Shown piece by piece: positions 35,111 to 41,093 of a stretch of DNA of 64,000 nt. The notes beneath the pieces are model-generated. The model worked only from the letters and a program-made list of their open reading frames with translations, did not search any database and was not told where the DNA came from. The stretch covers positions 105,985 through 169,984 of the forward strand of contig CALGSW010000006.1 in the NCBI GenBank assembly GCA_937901965.1. Reading direction: 5' to 3'. Origin of the DNA: an uncultured Bacteroidota bacterium. Its GTDB lineage: Bacteria > Bacteroidota > Bacteroidia > Bacteroidales > UBA932. How positions within the stretch are numbered: the stretch's first letter is position 1; each line of letters starts with the position of its first letter. A program made the translations under genes and the position numbers.

Positions 35111-35644
35111 CTAAATGAATAATTGCGCAGCGCTTTCGCCGGCATCAGCCACAAATGTTGCTGCCCCTGCATAAGAAAGGTGAGGGTAATCAATGAACTC
35201 CTCTTTTTTGAAGCCCATAAGACCCATTGACATTTCACATACGATAATCTCAATGCCGAGTTCTCCCGCAGTTTTGAACATCTCGTCAAGAGAGAGAACA
35301 TTGTTTTTCTTCATAAGGTGTTTGATCATTACCGGGCCCATGCCGCACATATTCATATTTGATAGCTTCAGTGCGTTCTTGCCCTTTGGAAGCATTATCC
35401 CAAACATTTTTGAGATAAAGTTCTTACCCTTTGCACTCTTTTTCTCATCTCTGAGTGCACTAAGCGCCCAGAAGGAGAAGAACATTTTAACCTTTGTATC
35501 CATAGCTGCTGCGGCAATTCCAATAATCATAGAGGCCATCACCTTATCCAGGTCGCCCGATACCACAGCCATAGAGAGCTGGTCTTTTCTGGCATTTTCC
35601 AGTTTTTCCACCCTCTTTTTCAGCTTATCCAGTTGTTCTTGCAT
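35111..35644 (-). CDS. DsrE2-like (DsrE/F/DrsH family) sulfurtransferase
   Basis: 177 residues. The first 18 residues form a Lys/Glu coiled-coil, followed by a DsrE/DrsH fold (SMAVVSGDLDKVMASMIIGI; KVMFFSFWALSALR-like; LGIEIIVCEMSMGLMGFKKE with the conserved Cys near 140). This is the DsrE2 class found with tusA, where the protein binds a persulfide and passes it to or from TusA. Hydrophobic segments may associate with the membrane. It is the first gene of the operon; a Crp-like palindrome lies about 96 bases upstream. Confidence 0.85.
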   Translation of the reverse strand: MQEQLDKLKKRVEKLENARKDQLSMAVVSGDLDKVMASMIIGIAAAAMDTKVKMFFSFWALSALRDEKKSAKGKNFISKMFGIMLPKGKNALKLSNMNMCGMGPVMIKHLMKKNNVLSLDEMFKTAGELGIEIIVCEMSMGLMGFKKEEFIDYPHLSYAGAATFVADAGESAAQLFI

Positions 35645-35739
35645 CTCTTTTGTTTTTAGATTGTTTATATCCGTTTACAAAGAAAGCCCATTTAGCCATG
35701 CATGCAGGCCAAACCCCAATGATATGAATACGGGTCAGG

Positions 35740-35755
35740 ATGTGATATGAATCAC
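35740..35755. promoter_or_regulatory. Crp/Fnr-like binding site upstream of the sulfur operon
   Basis: TGTGATATGAATCACA, an inverted repeat TGTGAT/ATCACA with a four-base centre, matching the classic Crp-family half site. It lies 96 bases upstream of the DsrE2-like ATG. A Crp/Fnr regulator gene is 2 kb away. Confidence 0.5.
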
Positions 35756-35770
35756 AAAAAATGATGCCCA

Positions 35771-35803
35771 CCGCGCCTACCGCCGCGCCTACACCGCGCC
35801 TAC
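35771..35803 (+). repeat. Three copies of CCGCGCCTAC
   Basis: The 10-mer occurs at 35771-35780, 35783-35792 and 35794-35803, directly before a MITE-like hairpin. No function evident. Confidence 0.7.
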
Positions 35804-35804
35804 T

Positions 35805-35910
35805 GCCTCAGAGGAAAAGTGTCAAACAATTGTATAACAGAAAGATAGATATAATCTCAGAATTCCACAAAAGTTTAATAATCAATTGTTTGACACTTTT
35901 CCTCTGAGGC
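35805..35910. repeat. MITE-like GTGTCAAA hairpin, copy 2
   Basis: Perfect 28-bp terminal inverted repeat: 35805-35832 starts GCCTCAGAGGAAAAGTGTCA and 35883-35910 is its exact complement; 50-base AT-rich centre. It ends 27 bases before the promoter element of the tyrosine leader. Confidence 0.9.
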
Positions 35911-35936
35911 AGAGTTCTGGTTGTAGATTTTTTTCC

Positions 35937-35945
35937 TACATTTGC
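35937..35945 (+). promoter_or_regulatory. -7 promoter element for the tyrosine leader and lyase
   Basis: TACATTTGC, exact TAnnTTTGC, ending five bases before the leader ATG; transcription should begin at or next to that ATG. Confidence 0.65.
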
Positions 35946-35950
35946 AGACC

Positions 35951-36040
35951 ATGAAATTTAACAGCACATATTACTACAGCTATTATTACCGCACTTACAG
36001 GGGTTCGGCCGTAGTACTATTGTGTAATTCTGAAACATAA
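35951..36040 (+). CDS. Tyrosine-rich leader peptide, candidate attenuator
   Basis: A 29-codon ORF (ATG 35951, TAA 36038-36040) with seven Tyr codons at positions 7, 8, 9, 11, 12, 13 and 16 and one Phe at 3, the layout of an amino-acid attenuation leader. Bases 35972-35980 (TACTACAGC, Tyr codons 8-9 and Ser10) can pair with GCCGTAGTA at 36008-36016, so ribosome position on the Tyr codons would decide folding. A terminator follows at 36068-36096 and then the tyrosine phenol-lyase-like gene. Too short for ordinary gene callers. A clear antiterminator pairing was not found by eye. Confidence 0.75.
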   Translation: MKFNSTYYYSYYYRTYRGSAVVLLCNSET

Positions 36041-36067
36041 CCACAGAAAACATAAATGAAGTATATG

Positions 36068-36096
36068 AGTCCGGGCCCGCAGCCCGGACTTTTTTA
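36068..36096 (+). terminator. Attenuator-type terminator before the lyase gene
   Basis: Nine-bp stem AGTCCGGGC/GCCCGGACT with a five-base loop followed by TTTTTATTT. It sits between the leader stop and the lyase ATG (52 bases before it), so it would block the gene unless read through. Confidence 0.85.
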
Positions 36097-36147
36097 TTTA
36101 ATGACTAACCAACTAACTAATTACTTAACATTTTAACCATTCAATTT

Positions 36148-37596
36148 ATGAACGAAATTAAATTCCACACAGGCGAGAACATTCCCCTGGAACTTCACAA
36201 GGTAAGAATCGTCCAAAAGTTACATCTTATTCCGGTGGAGGAGCGGCTGGAGGCGATTAACCGATCTGGCTTCAATACATTCAAGCTAAATACCAGGGAG
36301 GTCTTTCTGGACATGCTCACTGACAGCGGCACAAATGCAATGAGCGACGAACAGATGTCGGCAATGATGAGGGCAGATGATGCCTATGCGGGCTCTCAGA
36401 GTTTTGAGAGGCTGCTGGAGGCGGTGCGTGAGGTTCTTGGCGCCGGGCATTTTCTGCCTGTCCATCAGGGGCGTGCAGCGGAGAATATTATTTGCAGGGT
36501 TTTTCTCAAGAACGGAAGTGTTGTGCCCACAAACTACCACTTCACAACTTTTCAGGCGCACACTCTGGACAAAGGGGGGCGGATTGAGGAACTACTCTAT
36601 GATGATGCACTAAAGATAGATTCTGATAACCCCTTTAAGGGGAATATGAATATTGAGAAGCTAAATGCCTGTATAGTTGAAAATGGTCCGGAAAATGTTC
36701 CGTTCATAAGGATGGAGGCTTCGACAAATCTCATAGGGGGGCAGCCCTTCTCGCTCGCAAACCTTAGGGCTGTAAGGGGAGTGGCAGATAGGTTCGGGGT
36801 ACTACTGGTGCTGGATGCTAGTCTTATAGGTGAGAATGCATACCTGATTAAGAGACGGGAGGCCCAATGGCAGGGTGCACAAATTGGGGAGATTATCAGA
36901 GAGATGACATCGCTTGCCGATATAGTATACTTCTCTGCTCGGAAACTGAGCTCCTCACGGGGAGGTGGAATTTGTACCAATCGCAGGGATCTTTACTTGC
37001 AGATGGAGACCTTGATACCGCTTTACGAGGGTTTTCTGACTTACGGAGGCATTTCAACCCGGGAGATGGAGGCGATGGCAGTTGGATTGCGTGAAACCCT
37101 TGACGAAACTGCAATTTCTCAAAGCCCCAGATTTATTGAGTTCCTCGTTGGTGAGTTTAAAAAGCGGGGGATTCCTGTTGTGACACCGGCCGGCGTGCTT
37201 GGTTGCCACATAGATGCAAAGGCCTTTTGCTCCCATGTGCCACAGAGTCAGTATCCCGCCGGCGCGCTTGCTGCCGCCCTCTTTATCGCTTCCGGTGTCC
37301 GCGGAATGGAGCGTGGAACCCTTTCATCCGTACGGGACGAGAACGGAAATGACATCCTTGCAGATATTGAACTTCTCCGGTTAGCCGTGCCGAGGCGAGT
37401 CTTCACTCTCTCCCAGCTTAAATATGTTGTTGACCGCGTTCAGTGGCTGTGGGAAAACAGGCACCTGATTGGTGGCCTCACTTTCTCATATGAACCAGCT
37501 GTTCTCCGTTTCTTTATGGGCGAACTAAAACCTATAGGTGACTGGCCCCGCCTCCTCGCCGCAAAATTCAGAGCTGATTTTGGGGAGAGTCTGTAG
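36148..37596 (+). CDS. Tyrosine phenol-lyase-like beta-eliminating lyase
   Basis: 482 residues of the tryptophanase/tyrosine phenol-lyase family (fold type I, PLP). By alignment from memory to the Citrobacter enzyme: HQGR (Arg100), FTT (Phe123/Thr124), NLIGGQP (Asn185), LDAS (Asp214), the PLP Lys in FSARKL, MERG (Arg381, the tyrosine-lyase hallmark absent in tryptophanase), RLAVPRRVFT (Arg404) and LRFF (Phe448/449). Two changes stand out: Arg217 is Leu and Lys256 is Arg. The family splits tyrosine to phenol, pyruvate and ammonia, reversibly. It sits behind a Tyr-rich leader and terminator, which supports a tyrosine-linked role. Confidence 0.85.
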   Translation: MNEIKFHTGENIPLELHKVRIVQKLHLIPVEERLEAINRSGFNTFKLNTREVFLDMLTDSGTNAMSDEQMSAMMRADDAYAGSQSFERLLEAVREVLGAGHFLPVHQGRAAENIICRVFLKNGSVVPTNYHFTTFQAHTLDKGGRIEELLYDDALKIDSDNPFKGNMNIEKLNACIVENGPENVPFIRMEASTNLIGGQPFSLANLRAVRGVADRFGVLLVLDASLIGENAYLIKRREAQWQGAQIGEIIREMTSLADIVYFSARKLSSSRGGGICTNRRDLYLQMETLIPLYEGFLTYGGISTREMEAMAVGLRETLDETAISQSPRFIEFLVGEFKKRGIPVVTPAGVLGCHIDAKAFCSHVPQSQYPAGALAAALFIASGVRGMERGTLSSVRDENGNDILADIELLRLAVPRRVFTLSQLKYVVDRVQWLWENRHLIGGLTFSYEPAVLRFFMGELKPIGDWPRLLAAKFRADFGESL

Positions 37597-37603
37597 GTCT
37601 GAA

Positions 37604-37721
37604 AAATTTACCTCAGGGGTAAAGTGTCAAACAGTTATAAAACAGCTATTTGAAGAAATTGAGGCGTTTTTCTATTTGGTTAAAGATCAGTTGTTTGACA
37701 CTTTACCCCTGAGGTAAATTT
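37604..37721. repeat. MITE-like GTGTCAAA hairpin, copy 3
   Basis: 29-bp terminal inverted repeat (37604-37632 containing ACCTCAGGGGTAAAGTGTCA; complement at 37693-37721). Inner sequence on both sides resembles copy 2. It begins eight bases after the lyase stop and may act as its transcript end. Confidence 0.9.
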
Positions 37722-37756
37722 TGTGCTGTTGGGTAGGCTGTTTACCAAAGTTTAAT

Positions 37757-37764
37757 TATCTTTG
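37757..37764 (+). promoter_or_regulatory. -7 promoter element for the Crp/Fnr gene
   Basis: TATCTTTG fits TAnnTTTG, 14 bases upstream of the ATG. Confidence 0.55.
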
Positions 37765-37778
37765 AAAAAAGGTAAATA

Positions 37779-38456
37779 ATGGCGAACAACTGTCAGTTTT
37801 GCGAATACAAATCACCGGCGGCGGAAAAATTGTCTGCTGAAGAGCTTAAAATGCTTTCGCCCAATTGTCTGACTGTTAAGTTTAAGAAGGGGGATGTAAT
37901 TATCAGGCAGGGAACGTACTCTACAAATGTTGCCTATCTGAAGAGGGGACTTGCCAAGATTCATATTGACGGTCCATATCATGTTCAGGTTGTAAGGATT
38001 GTTAAGCCGAGAAATTATCTCGGCCTTCCCACAACCTTTGGGGATAAGATAAATCAATATTCGGTTACTGCGATTGATGAGTGCGAGGTTTGTTTTATTG
38101 ACATTACCACTTTCCGGAAAATGCTTGAGACTAATCCTGCATTTACCAACCAGATAATGGTTGAGTTGTGCAAGAGTGAGCTTGAATCTTACCAGAAATG
38201 CGTAAACCGTACCCAGAAACAGACCCGCGGTAAACTTGCCGATGTTCTTCTGGAATTCGCAAATATCATTTTTAAAAATGATGAATTTACACTGAATGTA
38301 ACTCAGGAGGAGATAGGAAATCTGGTGGATGCTTCGCGCGAAAGTGTCTCCAGAGTTTTTACTGAATTTGGCAAAGACGGAATCATTGAGATGAATGGGA
38401 AGACGGTGAAGATTCTTGATAAAAACGCATTGATGACAATAAGCAAGAATGGTTAA
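37779..38456 (+). CDS. Crp/Fnr-family transcription regulator
   Basis: 225 residues: a cyclic-nucleotide-binding-type beta roll (about 25-115), dimer helix (about 118-150) and a winged HTH with VTQEEIGNLVDASRESVSRV (about 175-194). The recognition helix has ESVSR, the Fnr-like ExxSR pattern. The N terminus carries CQFC (Cys5, Cys8) plus a Cys near 30, which could bind an iron-sulfur cluster or sense redox, but the Fnr spacing is not reproduced. Such regulators control anaerobic and stress responses. It is followed 13 bases later by the AlkA gene, likely co-transcribed. Confidence 0.88.
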   Translation: MANNCQFCEYKSPAAEKLSAEELKMLSPNCLTVKFKKGDVIIRQGTYSTNVAYLKRGLAKIHIDGPYHVQVVRIVKPRNYLGLPTTFGDKINQYSVTAIDECEVCFIDITTFRKMLETNPAFTNQIMVELCKSELESYQKCVNRTQKQTRGKLADVLLEFANIIFKNDEFTLNVTQEEIGNLVDASRESVSRVFTEFGKDGIIEMNGKTVKILDKNALMTISKNG

Positions 38457-38469
38457 ATAATTTATAGAA

Positions 38470-39102
38470 ATGGCTCAATCCAGATATCTCAAATATGGTG
38501 AACGTGAGGTTCGCCACCTATCAACAGTATGCCCTGAATTGGGTAAAGTTATTGACAGACTCGGTTTTCTGGAGCGCCCTGTTGAGCCCGACCTCTTTAC
38601 CGCTCTCACATCCAGTATAGTTGCTCAGCAAATTACCGGCAAGGTAGCAGAGACTATCTGGGGCAGGCTCGTTAAGGCAGCAGAGGCAAAAATGCCGGCT
38701 GGGACAAATGAGCAGGCTGTTTCATCTGAAGTCTTTTCCCTTCTTTCAACTGAAGAGCTAAGAGCCTGCGGTCTATCCCAGCGCAAAGCTGAGTACATCT
38801 CCGGCATAGCATCAGCTGCAGTTGATGGCTCTCTGGATTTTGAGAGCCTTCGCACTTTAAGCGATACTGAATTTATCCGAGAGCTTGTGAAACTTCGTGG
38901 AGTGGGTGAGTGGACAGCAGAGATGATGCTTATCTTCTCTCTTGAACGTCCCGACGTTCTCAGCTGGGGTGATTTTGCCATAAAGAAGGGTCTAATGAAA
39001 CTCTTTGGTCTGGAAACCATAACCCGCCGGCAGTTTGATGAGTTTCGTGCAACGTTTTCGCCATACAATACGGTCGCTTCGCTCTATCTTTGGGAGCTGT
39101 AA
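38470..39102 (+). CDS. AlkA-like DNA-3-methyladenine glycosylase (HhH-GPD)
   Basis: 210 residues. LVKLRGVGEWTAEMMLIFSL (about 134-153) is the helix-hairpin-helix and VLSWGDFAIKKGLMKLFG (about 158-175) holds the catalytic Asp (WGDFAI). It removes alkylated purines in base-excision repair. It lacks the N-terminal AlkA domain of E. coli (282 residues) and matches the compact bacterial form. It is the second alkylation-repair gene in the window, far from the AlkD-like gene. Probably in operon with the Crp/Fnr gene. Confidence 0.9.
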   Translation: MAQSRYLKYGEREVRHLSTVCPELGKVIDRLGFLERPVEPDLFTALTSSIVAQQITGKVAETIWGRLVKAAEAKMPAGTNEQAVSSEVFSLLSTEELRACGLSQRKAEYISGIASAAVDGSLDFESLRTLSDTEFIRELVKLRGVGEWTAEMMLIFSLERPDVLSWGDFAIKKGLMKLFGLETITRRQFDEFRATFSPYNTVASLYLWEL

Positions 39103-39120
39103 TCCCTTTTCCCGTTTAGC

Positions 39121-39148
39121 CTTCTCTGTTCGCTGTGTCGGAGACTCC
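39121..39148 (-). repeat. Half copy of the 46-nt core repeat (copy F)
   Basis: Minus strand reads GGAGTCTCCGACACAG and part of the insert, then stops; the CGAGGAGG half is missing. Confidence 0.65.
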
Positions 39149-39161
39149 TTTATTCTAGCCT

Positions 39162-39293
39162 GTATGTATTGCTCCATCCACAAATAATCCGCTTCACTTC
39201 AGGAGTTTTTCCTCCTCGCTCTCTTCGTTCGCTGTGGCGGAGACTCCTTCAGTTTTGCGGACTTCTTTGTGGAAAAGATGTAGCAATACATAC
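39162..39293 (-). repeat. 46-nt palindromic core repeat, copy G (core 39202-39247) with private arms
   Basis: Minus-strand core with standard stems GGAGT/ACTCC. Arms GTATGTATTGCT (39162-39173) and AGCAATACATAC (39282-39293) are exact complements; inner arm parts (CACAAA, CCGC) also pair with gaps. The 5' arm overlaps no gene. Confidence 0.8.
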
Positions 39294-39303
39294 TAACCAT
39301 CAA

Positions 39304-39345
39304 TGACACTTTAACCGAGGGGTGACCCGAGGGATGAGGTGTCAA
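39304..39345. repeat. Degenerate GACACTTTA palindrome
   Basis: TGACACTTTAACCGAGG and GAGGGATGAGGTGTCAAG form an imperfect inverted repeat related to the perfect one at 39759. Confidence 0.5.
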
Positions 39346-39378
39346 GTTGTTCTATAACTGTATATTACGGCCGCATGG

Positions 39379-39480
39379 TCTCACATCACCTTGCAAGGAT
39401 TTATATGGTGCTCCGCGGTTTATACGGCCTTCAACCGGATTGAGTGGTGCTTCGCAGTGTTAAGCCTTTCGGCAGAAAAA
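39379..39480 (+). repeat. Partial copy of the long intergenic repeat
   Basis: Contains ATGGTGCTCCGCGGTTTATA, CGGCCTTC and GGTGCTTCGCAGTGTTAAGC, shared with 39855-39930. Part of a 1-kb gene-free stretch (39103-40105) that consists of repeats and hairpins only. Confidence 0.6.
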
Positions 39481-39615
39481 CAGGCGTGGGTGGGACAAGC
39501 ATCTATGGGGTTGCTTTTGAAGTGTTTGCAAAATGCAATTTGCTGATTATGTGAAATATATGTTTTGTGACACGCAAGTTTTCAATAAGATAGACGCTTG
39601 TCCCACCCACGCCTG
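39481..39615. repeat. Perfect 20-bp inverted repeat
   Basis: CAGGCGTGGGTGGGACAAGC (39481-39500) and its exact complement at 39596-39615 with a 95-base loop. CCACCCACGCCTG also appears at the end of the long repeat near 25213. Confidence 0.8.
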
Positions 39616-39631
39616 CGAGATTTTGAGCCAC

Positions 39632-39938
39632 AATATTCACCTGCAATCCGCCTCCTTCTACTGCCGAAGGCAAAAAAAGGCCGGGCGGCAGTCCCGGCAC
39701 CATATAAACTGGAGCCGACTGCTCCCCGTGTCGTTGTAAATGGCAAGCAGATAGGTGTTTGACACTTTATCCGAGGGATCATCCCTCGGATAAAGTGTCA
39801 ACGCTCACTTAGATAGATAGTTACAGCCACACGGGTTCAGATTGCCACCCGCAGATTTAAATGGTGCTGCGCGGTTTTTACGGCCTTCGGCCGAATTGAA
39901 TGGTGCTTCGCAGTGTTAAGCCGTTCGGCAGAAGAGGG
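39632..39938. repeat. Long intergenic repeat, copy 2
   Basis: About 300 bp shared with 24911-25210, including CTGCCGAAGGC, AAGGCCGGGCGG, CCGGCACCAT, AGATAGATAGTTACAGCCAC and GCCGTTCGGCAGAAGA. It contains a perfect 43-bp palindrome at 39759-39801 (TTGACACTTTATCCGAGGGA and its complement around one base). No gene is seen. Confidence 0.75.
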
Positions 39939-39990
39939 GGCACGAATCTAACACTACCTGTAGCTGACTAAGTATGTATTACTCGCTCCT

Positions 39991-40087
39991 TCCGCTGAAA
40001 GGTCCGCAAAACTGAAGGAGTCTCCGCCGCAGACGGTGAAGCCGGCGAGGAGGAAAAACTCCTGAAGTGTAGCGGACTTTCAGCGGA
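39991..40087 (+). repeat. 46-nt palindromic core repeat, copy H (core 40017-40062) with private arms
   Basis: Standard stems GGAGT/ACTCC and apex insert acggtgaagccgg (CGG/CCG hairpin). Arms TCCGCTGAAAGGTCCGC (39991-40007) and GCGGACTTTCAGCGGA (40072-40087) are complements apart from one extra G. It ends 19 bases beyond the TauE stop. Confidence 0.85.
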
Positions 40088-40105
40088 TAAAGAGGTCAAA
40101 CTGCC

Positions 40106-40975
40106 TCAGGCGATGTTCTTGTAAAGAAGCCAGAAAGACATTGCAAAAACAGCAATGGCAATGATGTAATTCACAGCTTTGGCTCCCCATTTGACTGCAT
40201 ATCTGGAAGCTATTACTGCGCCTGTAATATTTCCTATCGCGTATATTAGTGCTACAGGCCAGTTAACCTGACCATGAAGTATGAAGATTGTCAGGGCAAT
40301 AGGTGTGTATATTACAACTGCAAACTGTTTGATTCCGTTAGCTCTTAGTATGTCAAGCCCCAGTAGATAGAATGATCCAAAAATTATCAGGATACCTACC
40401 CCGGCGTGTGTGAATCCGCCGTATGCTCCAATGAACATAAAAGCTATGAATTTTGCGGCACTAAAGGCCTTGGATTTTTTGGCTGAGGCCCCGGTTGAGC
40501 TTGATGATGTGCTTTCTGTTGAGCTTGATGATGTGCTTTCTGTTGAGCTCGCGATTGCTTCTTTTGAACGTCTGTGCTGAGAGTACAGAAGCATCACCGC
40601 CATAACAGGTAGCATGATACCCATTGCTATCTCCATTACAGTGGGATTGAGCACAGCAGCTGCCTGGGCTCCGGCAAGTGATCCTATGGCTACGGGAATA
40701 CCTACTTTGGTGGCCAGTTTGGTGTCAAGGTAGCCGCTCCTCTTAAACATAACTGATGAGACAGCAAATTGAGCCAGTACACCTACGCGGGTGGTACCGT
40801 TGGCGACATTTATCGGCATACCCATTGCCATAAAGAGTGCGTATGACAGGGCTGTGGCCATTCCGGCCAGAGTGTTCACAAAACCCACAAAAATCCCCAC
40901 CCCAATAAGGAGAGCAATCATTCCTGCTGAAAAAGGGTCAGCTGTCTGAAGGTAGTTTGTTAGGTTTTCTATCAT
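40106..40975 (-). CDS. TauE/SafE-family membrane exporter
   Basis: 289 residues from the ATG at 40975 (a TTG 12 bases upstream overlaps the promoter element). About eight transmembrane helices in two halves, each with a Gly-rich start: LLIGVGIFVGFVNTLAGMAT (about 17-36) and FMFIGAYGGFTHAGVGILII (about 180-199). The family exports sulfite, sulfoacetate or related organosulfur anions. The loop joining the halves (about 145-172) holds an eight-residue repeat STESTSSS, twice and a bit, encoded by a 24-bp tandem repeat. The substrate is unproven; the nearby sulfur operon makes a sulfur anion plausible. Confidence 0.87.
   Translation of the reverse strand: MIENLTNYLQTADPFSAGMIALLIGVGIFVGFVNTLAGMATALSYALFMAMGMPINVANGTTRVGVLAQFAVSSVMFKRSGYLDTKLATKVGIPVAIGSLAGAQAAAVLNPTVMEIAMGIMLPVMAVMLLYSQHRRSKEAIASSTESTSSSSTESTSSSSTGASAKKSKAFSAAKFIAFMFIGAYGGFTHAGVGILIIFGSFYLLGLDILRANGIKQFAVVIYTPIALTIFILHGQVNWPVALIYAIGNITGAVIASRYAVKWGAKAVNYIIAIAVFAMSFWLLYKNIA
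40494..40541 (-). repeat. In-frame 24-bp tandem repeat in the TauE-like gene
   Basis: Two identical units (40494-40517, 40518-40541; plus strand begins GTTGAGCTTGATGATGTGCT) and a partial third. Each adds eight Ser/Thr/Glu residues. Confidence 0.9.
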
Positions 40976-40983
40976 AAAACGGG

Positions 40984-40992
40984 GCAAATGTA
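40984..40992 (-). promoter_or_regulatory. -7 promoter element for the TauE-like gene
   Basis: Minus strand TACATTTGC, exact TAnnTTTGC, eight bases before the ATG. Confidence 0.6.
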
Positions 40993-41044
40993 ATAATAAA
41001 GTGCCATTTTGTCCATTTTATCCTGTTGGCAAAAATTTTGTTGT

Positions 41045-41053
41045 TAATTTTGC
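41045..41053 (+). promoter_or_regulatory. -7 promoter element for grpE-dnaJ
   Basis: TAATTTTGC, exact TAnnTTTGC, 40 bases upstream of the grpE ATG. Confidence 0.55.
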
Positions 41054-41093
41054 GGCTTAACAATAATGAATATTAATGAAAATCATATAGGTA

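Noticed and set aside
35193..35750. 185-codon plus-strand frame opposite the DsrE2-like gene
   Set aside because: Shadow; the minus strand has clear family features and good operon spacing.
36000..36090. Explicit antiterminator pairing in the tyrosine leader
   Set aside because: Only broken GC pairings between 36003-36010 and the terminator left arm were found; not strong enough to annotate.
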